Source of the DNA: Thermus brockianus | GTDB lineage: Bacteria; Deinococcota; Deinococci; Deinococcales; Thermaceae | Length of the DNA: 56,702 nucleotides | Assembly (NCBI RefSeq): GCF_021462505.1 | Contig: NZ_JAKEDV010000012.1 | Location: 1-56,702 of the forward strand | Direction of reading: 5' to 3' | In this document: positions 23,247-31,358 of the stretch, in pieces | Layout of the letters: the number at the start of each line of letters is the position of its first letter | Numbering within the stretch: position 1 is the stretch's first letter | Translations under genes and position numbers: made by a program | The notes under the pieces: generated by a model | What the model saw: only the letters and a program-made list of their open reading frames with translations | The model's database searches: none | Told to the model about the DNA's origin: nothing

Positions 23247-23788
23247 GCGTCAAAGCCCATGTGGCGGAAGAAGGCCTCCCGGGGAATGGCCCCGAGGACC
23301 TCCTCCCCCCGGAAGACCAGCACCAAAGGCTGGCGGAGGAAAAGGGGGGCGAGCTCGCCCACCGCCACCTCCTCCTCCACGCCCGCCACCTCCTCCAAGG
23401 GCAGGATGTGGTCGGCAAGGCCCAGGACGCCCACGGGCCTCCCCTCCTGCACCAAGAGGGCCACCCCCCGGCCCTCGTAGGCCTCGAGGCCCTCCACCCG
23501 GGGCAGGGGCTTGGCCAGGCGGCGGGCGGGGGCGGGTCCCAGAAGCCCGGCGGTGAGCAGGGTGGTGCAGGGCACCCGCACCGCCTTCTTGGCCAGATAA
23601 AGGGCGAAGGTAAAGGCGAGCACGAACCCAAGCCCCTCCAGAAGCCCAGCCAGGTTGAAGCTTCCCCACCCAAGCCGCCCGCCGCCCCCCAAGAGGACGT
23701 GGAGGAGGTAGGAAAATAAAAGCCCCAACACCAAGGCCGCCAGGTAGGCGAAAAGCCCCGCCAGGCGTAGCTCTTTCACCGTGCGCAT
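23243..23788 (-). CDS. Membrane protein with a C-terminal CBS-like soluble domain
   Basis: I do not recognise this 181-residue protein. It has membrane segments around residues 9-32 and 45-67, then a soluble part with GRGVALLVQEGRPVGVLGLADHI followed by LVLVFRGEEVLGAIPREAF, which resembles the ends of site-2-protease-associated CBS repeats. A sensor role is possible. It is 4 bp behind the nucleotidyltransferase gene and likely co-transcribed with it. Confidence 0.6.
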   Translation of the reverse strand: MRTVKELRLAGLFAYLAALVLGLLFSYLLHVLLGGGGRLGWGSFNLAGLLEGLGFVLAFTFALYLAKKAVRVPCTTLLTAGLLGPAPARRLAKPLPRVEGLEAYEGRGVALLVQEGRPVGVLGLADHILPLEEVAGVEEEVAVGELAPLFLRQPLVLVFRGEEVLGAIPREAFFRHMGFDA

Positions 23789-23792
23789 GGGT

Positions 23793-24485
23793 CTAGCTTA
23801 CCAATTCCTCCTCCCGGTCCACGTCCACCCCCACCTCGGGGTAAGGGGTGAGGAGGGCCCTGGCCTCCACCCCCAGGATCCGGCTCGCCCTGGCCTCCAC
23901 CTCGGCCAGGGAGAGCTTCCCCAGAAGGAGCTTGAGGAGGATATCCAGGCCCACCAGCCGGGCCAGGGCCAAGGGCCTCTTGCGCAGGGCCACCACCCGT
24001 TTGGCCAGGGGCAGGGCCTGGAAGAAGAGGGCCTTGTCCAAAAGGAGGAGGTTCCCCCCGGTGAAGGTCCCCTCCTTGAGCCGGGCGTAGGTGCGCCGGG
24101 TCTTGGGAAAGCGGGCCTCCACCTTCTCCTTGGGCACGATGGGGTAGACCAAGGCCGCTTCCGGCGCCCTCTCCAAGACGAAGCGCACCGCCTCCGGGGT
24201 GAGGTGGGGAATGTCGGCGGTGGCCACCAGGACCCGGCCCTCCACATGGGCCAAGGCCGCCTCCAGGTTGGCGAGGAGACTCCCTTGGTCCGGCAGGGTG
24301 AGGCGGGGAGGGGGGGTAAGCCCAGGGTTTTCCCCCACGTAGAGGGCGGAAAGCCCCGCCTCGGCCAAGGCGGAAAGCACCCACTCCGCCAAAGGCCTTC
24401 CCCGGTAGGGCACCAAAGCCTTGCTCCGCACCCCGTATTTCCTGGCCCAAGCCTCCTCGCCGCCCCCTAGAACGATGGCCTCCAT
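23793..24485 (-). CDS. MobA-like nucleotidyltransferase of unknown substrate
   Basis: This 230-residue protein begins EAIVLGGGEEAWARKYGVRSKAL, with VPYRGRPLAEWVL after it, the NTP-binding start of the MobA/GlmU/IspD-like nucleotidyltransferase family, and has ATADIPHLT with the metal Asp. The first glycine loop (GGG) is shorter than in MobA. It may make an activated sugar or cofactor. The ATG is 6 nt after TACCAT (24497-24492), so the mRNA is probably leaderless. It is divergent from the SdpI-like gene across 24 bp. Confidence 0.72.
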   Translation of the reverse strand: MEAIVLGGGEEAWARKYGVRSKALVPYRGRPLAEWVLSALAEAGLSALYVGENPGLTPPPRLTLPDQGSLLANLEAALAHVEGRVLVATADIPHLTPEAVRFVLERAPEAALVYPIVPKEKVEARFPKTRRTYARLKEGTFTGGNLLLLDKALFFQALPLAKRVVALRKRPLALARLVGLDILLKLLLGKLSLAEVEARASRILGVEARALLTPYPEVGVDVDREEELVS

Positions 24486-24491
24486 GCCCCC

Positions 24492-24503
24492 ATGGTATAG
24501 GCT
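24492..24503. promoter_or_regulatory. Abutting divergent -10 hexamers
   Basis: TACCAT on the minus strand (24497-24492) is followed without a gap by TAGGCT on the plus strand (24498-24503). Each is exactly 6 nt from its start codon. There is no room for a -35 outside the opposite gene. Confidence 0.6.
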
Positions 24504-24509
24504 TTAGGG

Positions 24510-25151
24510 ATGAAGCGCCTCCTTGCGCCTTTGGGGCTCCTTTTCACCTGGGGCATCACCCTCTACGCCTACGCCTTGCTCCCGGAAAGGATCCCCGCCC
24601 ACTTCAACGCCCAAGGGGAGGTGGACCGGTACGGGAGCCGCCTGGAGATCTTCCTCCTGCCCCTGGTCCTCACCTTCCTCCTTTACCCCCTCCTCGCCTT
24701 GGCCCCCCGTTTAGACCCCAAGCTCAAGGGGCAAGCGCCTTGGGTCTGGCCCTGGCTGGTGGCCGGGGTGGTCTGGGCCTTCTTCTTCCTGCAGGGGACC
24801 CTGCTCTATGCCCTCTGGCGGGCGGTACAGGGAAACCCTTTTCCCGTAGGGCAGGCCATCCTGATCGGGGTGGGGCTCGTCTTCCTGGTCCTTGGGCCCC
24901 TCCTCCCCCGGCTTCCCCAAAACTACCTGGCGGGGGTGCGCACCCCCTGGACCCTGGAAAACCCTGAGGTGTGGCGAAAGACCCATAGGCGGGCGGGCCT
25001 CGTCTTCGCCCTCCTCGGGCTTCTCGCCTGGGCCGCCGCCTTCCTGGGAGCGTGGGGAATCTGGCTATGGCTTTTAGGGCTCCTTTTGGGCGCCCTCTAC
25101 CTGGTGGTCTTCTCCTACCTGGCTTGGCGGAAAAAGCGCCCCGGCCCTTAA
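24510..25151 (+). CDS. SdpI/DUF1648 family membrane protein
   Basis: This 213-residue membrane protein has an N-terminal DUF1648 block (LPERIPAHFNAQGEVDRYG) and a C-terminal SdpI block (LPQNYLAGVRTPWTLENPEVWRKTHR, split here as LPQNYLAGVRTPW and LENPEVWRKTHR). B. subtilis SdpI is an immunity and signalling protein, but in most bacteria the role of the family is unknown. There are about six membrane segments. The stop codon sits in the loop of the following hairpin. Confidence 0.83.
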   Translation: MKRLLAPLGLLFTWGITLYAYALLPERIPAHFNAQGEVDRYGSRLEIFLLPLVLTFLLYPLLALAPRLDPKLKGQAPWVWPWLVAGVVWAFFFLQGTLLYALWRAVQGNPFPVGQAILIGVGLVFLVLGPLLPRLPQNYLAGVRTPWTLENPEVWRKTHRRAGLVFALLGLLAWAAAFLGAWGIWLWLLGLLLGALYLVVFSYLAWRKKRPGP

Positions 25152-25161
25152 GGGCCGGGGC
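25131..25161 (-). terminator. Terminator of the PEGA gene (shared palindrome)
   Basis: GCCCCGGCCC-TTAA-GGGCCGGGGC (25138-25161) is a perfect 10-bp stem. Read on the minus strand it is followed closely by CGCTTTTT, so it ends the PEGA transcript. Its loop contains the TAA stop of the plus-strand gene, so the hairpin overlaps coding sequence. Confidence 0.8.
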
Positions 25162-25168
25162 CGGCCTT

Positions 25169-26776
25169 CTAAAGCGGTCTAAGCTCTAGCCTGAGCACCT
25201 GGTTGCCGCTTAGGCGCACCGTCTGCACCAGGGTGCGGTAGCCCTTGGCCACCAGGGTGAGCTCGTACTCCCCCGGGGGCGCCTCCAGGCGGAGGTAGCC
25301 ACCCCGGGCGAGCCCCACCTCTTCGCCGTTCAGGAAGACCCGGGCCTCCACGTTGAGGTAGAGCTCCAAGACAGCCCGCAGGGGCACAAGCTCCACAAAA
25401 AGCCGCAGGCTTTCCCCGGGGCGCACCTCCACCTGGGCCCGGTACTCGGTGTAGCCGGGGGCCACCACCCGCACCTCGTGCAGGCCGGCCTCGAGGCTAA
25501 GCCGCACGGAACCCCGCCCCACCAAGCGGCCGTCCACGTAGACCTCGGCCCCTTGGGGCCTCACCTCCAAGGAGAGCTCCCCGGTGCGGATGGGGGTAAG
25601 CCTGGCGGAAAGCCGCGTCTCCCGGCCCCGCTCCACCCGGACGCTGGCGGTGTAGGGCTCGTAGCCGGGAAGCCTAAGCTCCACCCGGTAGGTCCCCTCG
25701 TCCAGGGTGAGCCGCAAGGGGGTGCGTCCCCTAAGCTGCCCGTTCAGGTAGACCTCGGCCCCCGAGGGGCTGGACTCCAGGAGGAGGGTGCCGGTGCGGA
25801 TGGGGCTTAGGCGCACGTCCAACCGCGTGGTCTCCCCCCGGCGCACCTCAATGCGGGTACGGTAGGGCTCGTAACCGGAAAGCCTAAGCTCCACCTCGTA
25901 CCGCCCCTCGGGCAGGGCGAGGCTTAGGGGGGTGCGGCCCCGCAAGGCGCCATTCAGGTAGACCTCCGCCCCGCCGGGCGTGGAGGCCACCGCCAAGGTG
26001 CCCTGCCGGAGCTCGGGAACGAGCTGGGCGAAGATTTGCACCCGTTCCCCAGGCCTCGGGTTCACCGCCACCCGGTAGGGCTGGTAACCGGGAAGCCGCA
26101 CCTCCACTTCCTGCCGCCCCGGGTTCACGGAGAGGGAAAGGGGCGTGCGCCCTTGGAAGCGGCCGTCCAGGTAGACCTCGGCCCCTTGGGGCCTCGAGTC
26201 CACCGCCAAGGTGGCGGTGGAAGGGGGCGGCGCGGTTACCCGGCCCACGTAGTAGCGGGCCACGTCCGTGACCCAGTCCCGGGCCGGAATGGGCTCAATG
26301 ACGATGGAAAGCGCCCTCGCAAGCCCCTCCGCCCCCTCTACCCGCACCCGGTTCCCCTCCAGGTCCAAAATCTCCAGGAGGGAAAGGGGCCTCCGGCTCG
26401 CCACCGCCAGGATGCGGTCTTCCCCCTCAGGGCCGGTCACGGTGTAGCGGTAACGGGCCCATTCCGGGGGAAACCGCCGCGTCTCCCCCGCCCTTAGGAA
26501 GTTATCCCGCTCGTAGGCGTTGGGCAGGATGGGGTCTATCTTCCCGTCGGCGTTGATATTGAAGAGATAGACGTAGGCGTCTTGGTTCACGTTCACGTAG
26601 ATGTGGATGGGCTCCCCCACCTGGTAAAGGGCCGTACCCCGCTTGCCGGGGTCCTTGTCCACCCAGACCTTGACCTGCAAATCCGTGGGCACCGGGTTGA
26701 TGAGGATGCCCTGGGGGCTTAGCTGCTGGGCCAAAACTGCCCCCAATCCCAACACCGCTAGGAGGAACCTCCGCAT
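25169..26776 (-). CDS. Secreted DUF4384 and five-repeat PEGA protein
   Basis: This 535-residue protein has an N-terminal signal (MRRFLLAVLGLGAVLA), a DUF4384 domain (residues about 25-175, with VNQDAYVYLFNINADGKI), and then five PEGA repeats. Four have the full GAEVYLDG or GAEVYLNG motif and GRTPL turn, and the last is degenerate (ARVFLNGEEVG). PEGA repeats are found in surface-layer and envelope proteins. GTG at 26785 is possible, but the ribosome site GGAGGTGA fits ATG 26776. TAGCCT (26802-26797) is a likely -10. Confidence 0.85.
   Translation of the reverse strand: MRRFLLAVLGLGAVLAQQLSPQGILINPVPTDLQVKVWVDKDPGKRGTALYQVGEPIHIYVNVNQDAYVYLFNINADGKIDPILPNAYERDNFLRAGETRRFPPEWARYRYTVTGPEGEDRILAVASRRPLSLLEILDLEGNRVRVEGAEGLARALSIVIEPIPARDWVTDVARYYVGRVTAPPPSTATLAVDSRPQGAEVYLDGRFQGRTPLSLSVNPGRQEVEVRLPGYQPYRVAVNPRPGERVQIFAQLVPELRQGTLAVASTPGGAEVYLNGALRGRTPLSLALPEGRYEVELRLSGYEPYRTRIEVRRGETTRLDVRLSPIRTGTLLLESSPSGAEVYLNGQLRGRTPLRLTLDEGTYRVELRLPGYEPYTASVRVERGRETRLSARLTPIRTGELSLEVRPQGAEVYVDGRLVGRGSVRLSLEAGLHEVRVVAPGYTEYRAQVEVRPGESLRLFVELVPLRAVLELYLNVEARVFLNGEEVGLARGGYLRLEAPPGEYELTLVAKGYRTLVQTVRLSGNQVLRLELRPL
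25172..26215 (-). repeat. Five tandem PEGA-coding repeats
   Basis: The DNA encodes five repeats of about 67-70 codons. The second and third are the closest pair in protein sequence, sharing LRGRTPL and the VELRLxGYEPY segment. This is coding-level repetition, so intragenic recombination could change the repeat number. Confidence 0.8.
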
Positions 26777-26844
26777 ATTCCTCACCTCCGCCCTCAGGCT
26801 AAAGGGTTCCTGTGAAAATCCTGAGGGAAGGAGGCCAAGGCCCC

Positions 26845-27795
26845 TTAAGACTCGGCGTAGGCCCCCAGGGCGCGGAAGCGGCGGTAGCGGTCCTGGTAAA
26901 GGGTTTCCGGGGTGAGGGCCTTGAGTTCCTCCAGGGTCCGCAGAAGGGCTTCCTTCACGTTCTGGATGGCCCGGTCCGGGTCCTTGTGGGCCCCGCCCTC
27001 GGGCTCGGGGATGACGGCGTCCACCACCCCAAGGGCCAGGAGGTCGTGGGCCGTGAGCTTAAGGGCCTCCGCCGCCTTGGGAGCCTCCTTAGCGTCCCGC
27101 CAGAGGATGGCGGCGCAGGACTCGGGGCTAATGACGGAGTACCAGGCGTTTTCCAGGATCAGGACCCGGTTGGCCACCCCGATGGCCAAGGCCCCCCCGC
27201 TTCCCCCCTCCCCCAGGATCACGGCAATGGCGGGCACCCTTAGGCGCCCCATGCGCTGGATGCTCTGGGCGATGACCCAGGCCTGGCCCCGCTCCTCGGC
27301 GGAAACCCCGGGGTAGGCCCCCGGGGTGTCAATGAAGCTGATGAAGGGGTAGCCGAAGCGGTCCGCCAGGTCCATGAGGCGCATGGCCTTGCGGTACCCC
27401 TCGGGGTGGGGCATGCCGAAGTTGCGCTGGAGGTTCTCCTTGGTGTCCCGCCCCTTCTGGTGGCCCACCACCACCACCTTCTGCCCCTCCAGGTAGGCGA
27501 GCCCCCCCACGATGGCGGGGTCGTCGGCGAAGGCCCGGTCCCCGTGGAGCTCCAGGAAGTCCTGGAAGGCCTTGGCCAACACGTCCAAGGTGGTGGGCCG
27601 CCCTGGGGCCCGGGCGAGCTGCACCCGCTGCCAGGGGGTGAGGTTGCCATAGATCTCCTGCTTGAGCCGCGCCAAGCGCTCCTCCAGAAGGCGGATCTCC
27701 GCCTCCAGGTCCACGCCCGTGGTGCGGGCAGTTTCCTTGAGCTCCTGGATGCGCTTTTCCAGTTCCAGGATGGGCTTTTCAAACTCCAGGGGCAT
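26845..27795 (-). CDS. accA: Acetyl-CoA carboxylase carboxyltransferase subunit alpha
   Basis: This 316-residue AccA has the N-terminal helical [36 protein letters not shown] and the [12 protein letters not shown] oxyanion block. With AccD it transfers CO2 from carboxybiotin to acetyl-CoA to make malonyl-CoA for fatty acids. It overlaps accD by 17 bp. Confidence 0.95.
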   Translation of the reverse strand: MPLEFEKPILELEKRIQELKETARTTGVDLEAEIRLLEERLARLKQEIYGNLTPWQRVQLARAPGRPTTLDVLAKAFQDFLELHGDRAFADDPAIVGGLAYLEGQKVVVVGHQKGRDTKENLQRNFGMPHPEGYRKAMRLMDLADRFGYPFISFIDTPGAYPGVSAEERGQAWVIAQSIQRMGRLRVPAIAVILGEGGSGGALAIGVANRVLILENAWYSVISPESCAAILWRDAKEAPKAAEALKLTAHDLLALGVVDAVIPEPEGGAHKDPDRAIQNVKEALLRTLEELKALTPETLYQDRYRRFRALGAYAES

Positions 27796-28636
27796 AGGGG
27801 ACTCCGGGGTGTAGGTGGCGCAGGGCCTGGACCACCTCCGCCTTGAGCCTACGGCGGTCCGTGACCCGGTCCACCATGCCGTGCTTTAAGAGAAACTCCG
27901 CGCGCTGGAAGCCCTCGGGGAGCTCCTGGCGGATGGTCTGGCGGATCACCCGAGGACCGGCGAAGCCGATGAGGGCCCCGGGCTCGGCGAAGATGACGTC
28001 CGCCAAGGCGGCGAAGCTGGCCGTGACCCCCCCCGTGGTGGGGTCGGTGAGGACGGAAACGTAGGGAAGGCGCTTGGCCCAAAGGAGGTCCAGGCTCATC
28101 ACCGTCTTGGCCATCTGCATGAGGGAAAGGGCCGCCTCCTGCATCCTCGCGCCCCCCGAGGCGGCCACGATGACGAGGGCCCTGCCCTCTTCCGCCGCCC
28201 GCTCCACCCCCCGGGCGATCTCCTCCCCCACCACGCTCCCCATGGACCCCCCGGCAAAGGCGTAGTCCATGACCAAAAGGACGCTCGGGACCCCCCCGAT
28301 GGCGCAGGTGCCGCCCACGATGGCGTCCTTGCGCCCCGTTTCCTTCTGGTAGGCCTCGAGGCGCTCCCTATAGGGCTTGGTGTCCACGAAGCCCAAGGGG
28401 TCCAGGGGGGCGAGGCGGGTGGTTTCCTGGAAGGTGCCGGGGTCGGCCAGCATGGCCACCCGCTCGGCGGCGGGCATGCGGTGGTGGTGGCCGCACTTGG
28501 GGCAGACGTAGAGGTTTTCCTTGAACTCCTTTTTGTAGAGCTGGGCCCCGCAGGCCTCGCACTTGGTCCAAAGCTCGGGGACGTCCCGGTTCTCCCCGCT
28601 CGGGCGCTTGCGGCGGAAAAGCCTCTCTAAGGCCAC
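27779..28636 (-). CDS. accD: Acetyl-CoA carboxylase carboxyltransferase subunit beta
   Basis: This 285-residue AccD has a four-cysteine zinc ribbon near residues 26-48 (CEAC ... CPKC), the [10 protein letters not shown] and ASGGARMQE blocks, and [11 protein letters not shown]. The start is GTG at 28636, behind GGAGGCGTA. It lies 1 bp after the bactofilin gene. Confidence 0.95.
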   Translation of the reverse strand: MALERLFRRKRPSGENRDVPELWTKCEACGAQLYKKEFKENLYVCPKCGHHHRMPAAERVAMLADPGTFQETTRLAPLDPLGFVDTKPYRERLEAYQKETGRKDAIVGGTCAIGGVPSVLLVMDYAFAGGSMGSVVGEEIARGVERAAEEGRALVIVAASGGARMQEAALSLMQMAKTVMSLDLLWAKRLPYVSVLTDPTTGGVTASFAALADVIFAEPGALIGFAGPRVIRQTIRQELPEGFQRAEFLLKHGMVDRVTDRRRLKAEVVQALRHLHPGVPYAPGV

Positions 28637-28637
28637 G

Positions 28638-29009
28638 CTACGCCTCCTTGGGAGCCTCGAGGGCCCGGCTCTCCCCAGCCAGGCTCTGGCCGATGAAGAC
28701 CGCCCCCGCCTCCACGTCCAGGGCCTGGGCCCGCACGCTCCCCGTGAAGCGGGCCGTTTTGGAAAGGGCCACCTTCCCGGCCACGATATCGGCCTTGACC
28801 TCCCCGTGGATCTGCACCGCCTGGGCCTCTATGCGCTCCCCTTCTATGCGGCCCGTGCGCCCCACCTCCAGCTCCCCTTCCACGTAGACCGAACCCCGGA
28901 CCAGGCCGTCTATGCGCACCTGGCCCTTGGCCTTGAGGTCGCCCAGGACCTCGGTTTCCGGGGCCAGGTAGGTGAGGGGGTTCTGCCTCCTTGCGAGCAT
29001 CCGCCCCAT
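28638..29009 (-). CDS. Bactofilin
   Basis: This 123-residue protein is built of the short beta-helix repeats of bactofilins (DUF583): [21 protein letters not shown] and [18 protein letters not shown] (split across rungs), with a proline-containing tail. Bactofilins polymerise without nucleotide and position wall enzymes. The frame is open much further upstream, but that part is a shadow of the M23 gene. ATG 29009 overlaps the spacing after the M23 stop. Bactofilin-M23 neighbour pairs are common in bacteria and suggest a shared cell-shape role. Confidence 0.88.
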   Translation of the reverse strand: MGRMLARRQNPLTYLAPETEVLGDLKAKGQVRIDGLVRGSVYVEGELEVGRTGRIEGERIEAQAVQIHGEVKADIVAGKVALSKTARFTGSVRAQALDVEAGAVFIGQSLAGESRALEAPKEA

Positions 29010-29010
29010 T

Positions 29011-29910
29011 TTACCGGCCCGCCCAGGCGGGGGAAAGGTAGGGCCTGGGGTCCAGGGGGACGCCGTGGCGGTAGACGCCGTAGTGCAGGTGGGGCCCCGT
29101 GGAGCGGCCCGTGGAGCCCACGTAGCCCAGAACCTGCCCCCGCTCCACCCGTTCCCCAGGCCGCACCAGGATGCGGGAGAGGTGGCCGTAAAGGGTCTGG
29201 TAGCCCTCGGCGTGGTCCAAGAGGACGGCGAGGCCATAGGGCCCCATCCAGCCCACCCGGGCCACCACCCCGCCGCCCGTGGCGTGGACCGGCGCCCCGT
29301 AGGGGGCGGAGAAATCCAGCCCATCGTGGAACTCCAGGCCGGGGCCAAAGGGGTTTTTGCGGGTACCGAAGGAGGAGGTGATGCCCCCATGGCCCCGGAG
29401 GGGAAGCCCCCGGGGGAGGCTCGCCTCCACCTCCAACGTGCGCTCCAAGGCCGGAACAAGCTCCCGCACCTGGTTTTGCAGGTCCAGCACCGTGGCCCGC
29501 ACCTCCGCCCACCCCGCCATGGCCCCCCCGCCCTGTCCCCCCTCTTGGTAGCGCACGGGCAGGGCGTTGAGGGGGGAAAGCCCGGCGCGGCGGCGGAGCT
29601 CGTCAATGGCCTTTTTCAAGGCTTCCAGTTCCCTTTTGGTACGCTCCGCCTCCTGGGAAAGCGCCCCGTTTTTGGCCTTTTCCGCCTCGAGGGCCAGGGA
29701 AAGCCTGCGGGCCTCCTGGGCCAAGGCGCGCATTCTGGCCTCCAAATCCCGGGCCTCCTGGGCCCGGTGCCAAAAGTAAAGGTTGGCCCCGCTCCACAAG
29801 GCCAAAAGGGCCAGGAGGAGGAGGGCCGCCCACCCGGGGAGGCTTAGGGCATGGCTCCCCCCGCCGCTTCGGGCGAGAAGGAGGGTGTAGCGCACGGGCC
29901 GCCTTTTCAT
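29011..29910 (-). CDS. M23 family metallopeptidase
   Basis: This 299-residue protein has one N-terminal membrane helix, a coiled coil at about residues 50-100 (EARMRALAQEARRLSLALEA), and a C-terminal LytM domain with the zinc motif FHDGLDFS and the catalytic HLHYG. All visible catalytic residues are present, so it should cut peptidoglycan. The ATG is 8 nt after TAAACT (29924-29919). It is followed directly by bactofilin. Confidence 0.92.
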   Translation of the reverse strand: MKRRPVRYTLLLARSGGGSHALSLPGWAALLLLALLALWSGANLYFWHRAQEARDLEARMRALAQEARRLSLALEAEKAKNGALSQEAERTKRELEALKKAIDELRRRAGLSPLNALPVRYQEGGQGGGAMAGWAEVRATVLDLQNQVRELVPALERTLEVEASLPRGLPLRGHGGITSSFGTRKNPFGPGLEFHDGLDFSAPYGAPVHATGGGVVARVGWMGPYGLAVLLDHAEGYQTLYGHLSRILVRPGERVERGQVLGYVGSTGRSTGPHLHYGVYRHGVPLDPRPYLSPAWAGR

Positions 29911-29926
29911 CCCGCTAGAGTTTACC

Positions 29927-31201
29927 CTATCCCACCGCCTCCAGAACGAGGGGCAAGGGGCTTGCCGTTTCCCCCAAAAGGAAGGCCTCCCGCAGGTGGT
30001 CCAAGGCCTCCTCCACCCCCCGCCCCCGGTGGTAGAGGAGGGCCAGGGCCTCCCCCCTTTCCACCCGGTCCCCGGGCTTTTTCATGAGGTAAACCCCCAC
30101 CCCGTGGTCAATGGCCTCGCCCTTCCTGCGCCGCCCACCCCCCAGGGCCAAAACCGCCAGGCCCACCCGGTAGGCGTCCACCTCCCGCACCACCCCGGCC
30201 TCCCGGCTCAGAAGGGGCAACTCTTCCCCAAGGGGCAGGAGGGAGAAGTCCTCCACCACCTTCGGGTTTCCTCCTTGGGCCTCGAGGAAGGCCCTAAACT
30301 TCTCCAAAGCGGCCCCGCTTTCCAGGGCCTTCTGGGCGAGGCCTGGGTCCAGGCCCTCGAGGCGCAAGGCTTCCTCCGCCAGACGCAAGGCCACCGCCAC
30401 CAGGTCCTCGGGGCCCTCCCCCTTAAGGGCCAAAAGGGCCTCCCGCACCTCTATGGCGTTCCCCACCGCCCGGCCCAAGGGAGCCTCCATGCTGGTGAGG
30501 AGGGCCTTCACCCGCCTGCCCGCCCCTTGGCCGATCTCCACCATGGTCTTTGCCAGGAGGCGGGCCTCCTCCAGGGTCTTCATGAAGGCCCCCTTGCCCA
30601 CCTTCACGTCCAGGACGATGCTCCGCGCCCCAGCGGCGAGCTTTTTGCTCATGATGGAGCTGGCGATGAGGGGGATGCTCTCCACGGTGGCGGTCACGTC
30701 GCGAAGGGCGTAAAGCTTCCCGTCCAGGGGAGCGAGGTCGGGGCTTTGGGCGGCGATGACGAGGCCCACCCGCCTAGCCCTTTCCAGAAACTCCGCCTCC
30801 GTCATCTCCCCCCGCCAGCCGGGCACGGACTCCAGCTTGTCAATGGTCCCCCCGGTGTGGGCCAGGCCCCGGCCGGACATCTTGGCGAAGGTGCAACCGC
30901 TTGCGGCCAGGATGGGCCCCACCACCAGGCTCACCTTGTCCCCCACCCCGCCCGAGGAGTGCTTGTCCACGGGATGGGGCAGGCCGGAAAGGTCCAGGAC
31001 CTTCCCGGAATAGGCCATGGTCTCCGTGAGCCAAAGGGTTTCCTCCCGGTCCAGGCCCCGGAGGAAGGCGGCCATGAGCCAGGCGGCCACCTGGTAGTCG
31101 GGGACCTCCTCCTTCAGGTAGCCCAGGAGGAAGGCCTTTAGGTCTTCCTGCCGGTGCTTGCCTCCCTCCCGCTTCTCGCGGATGAAAAGCACGGGGTTCA
31201 T
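29927..31201 (-). CDS. pdp: Pyrimidine-nucleoside (thymidine) phosphorylase
   Basis: This 424-residue member of the thymidine phosphorylase family has HSSGGVGDK for phosphate, SGRGLAHTGGTIDKLES, and the signature DVKVGKGAFMK. It cleaves pyrimidine nucleosides with phosphate in salvage. It is 16 bp from the M23 gene. The ATG lies exactly 6 nt after TAGCAT (31213-31208), so it probably starts its own leaderless mRNA. A long hairpin lies just upstream at 31232-31274. Confidence 0.93.
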   Translation of the reverse strand: MNPVLFIREKREGGKHRQEDLKAFLLGYLKEEVPDYQVAAWLMAAFLRGLDREETLWLTETMAYSGKVLDLSGLPHPVDKHSSGGVGDKVSLVVGPILAASGCTFAKMSGRGLAHTGGTIDKLESVPGWRGEMTEAEFLERARRVGLVIAAQSPDLAPLDGKLYALRDVTATVESIPLIASSIMSKKLAAGARSIVLDVKVGKGAFMKTLEEARLLAKTMVEIGQGAGRRVKALLTSMEAPLGRAVGNAIEVREALLALKGEGPEDLVAVALRLAEEALRLEGLDPGLAQKALESGAALEKFRAFLEAQGGNPKVVEDFSLLPLGEELPLLSREAGVVREVDAYRVGLAVLALGGGRRRKGEAIDHGVGVYLMKKPGDRVERGEALALLYHRGRGVEEALDHLREAFLLGETASPLPLVLEAVG

Positions 31202-31207
31202 GGGCCC

Positions 31208-31213
31208 ATGCTA
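31208..31213 (-). promoter_or_regulatory. -10 hexamer for a leaderless pdp mRNA
   Basis: TAGCAT on the minus strand, then GGGCCC, then ATG at 31201. The foot of the 31232-31274 hairpin lies 18 bp upstream, where the -35 would be. Confidence 0.6.
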
Positions 31214-31231
31214 CGCCAAAGCCGGGCCCTC

Positions 31232-31274
31232 CCGGTAAACCGCCCCCTCCAGGATGGGAGGAGCGGTTTACCGG
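31232..31274. repeat. Long imperfect hairpin between fba and pdp
   Basis: The arms CCGGTAAACCGC (31232-31243) and GCGGTTTACCGG (31263-31274) are perfect 12-bp complements. They continue inward, after one mismatch, as CCCTCC/GGGAGG around an AGGAT loop. No U-tract follows on either strand. It covers the -35 zone of pdp. Confidence 0.85.
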
Positions 31275-31358
31275 ATGCGCCCCATAGGACCCAGGCCCGC
31301 CTCGGCCGGGGCGTAGGCGGAACCCCCGACCGTTCGGAAAGAGGGAGCGCCCCTGGCC

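Noticed and set aside
25172-26215. Tandem repeats considered as a CRISPR or satellite array
   Set aside because: The periodicity is about 200 bp, in frame and protein-coding (PEGA). There are no short direct repeats with unique spacers here or elsewhere in the window.
28638-29606. A 322-residue frame across the bactofilin gene
   Set aside because: Only the last 123 residues are bactofilin. The first two thirds are a low-complexity shadow of the M23 peptidase gene.
29996-31141. A 381-residue frame antisense to pdp
   Set aside because: Same reason: it mirrors the phosphorylase gene and has no ribosome site or family motif.
31274-31358. A terminator for fba
   Set aside because: GC-rich pairings exist after the stop, but none has a clean stem with a U-tract.
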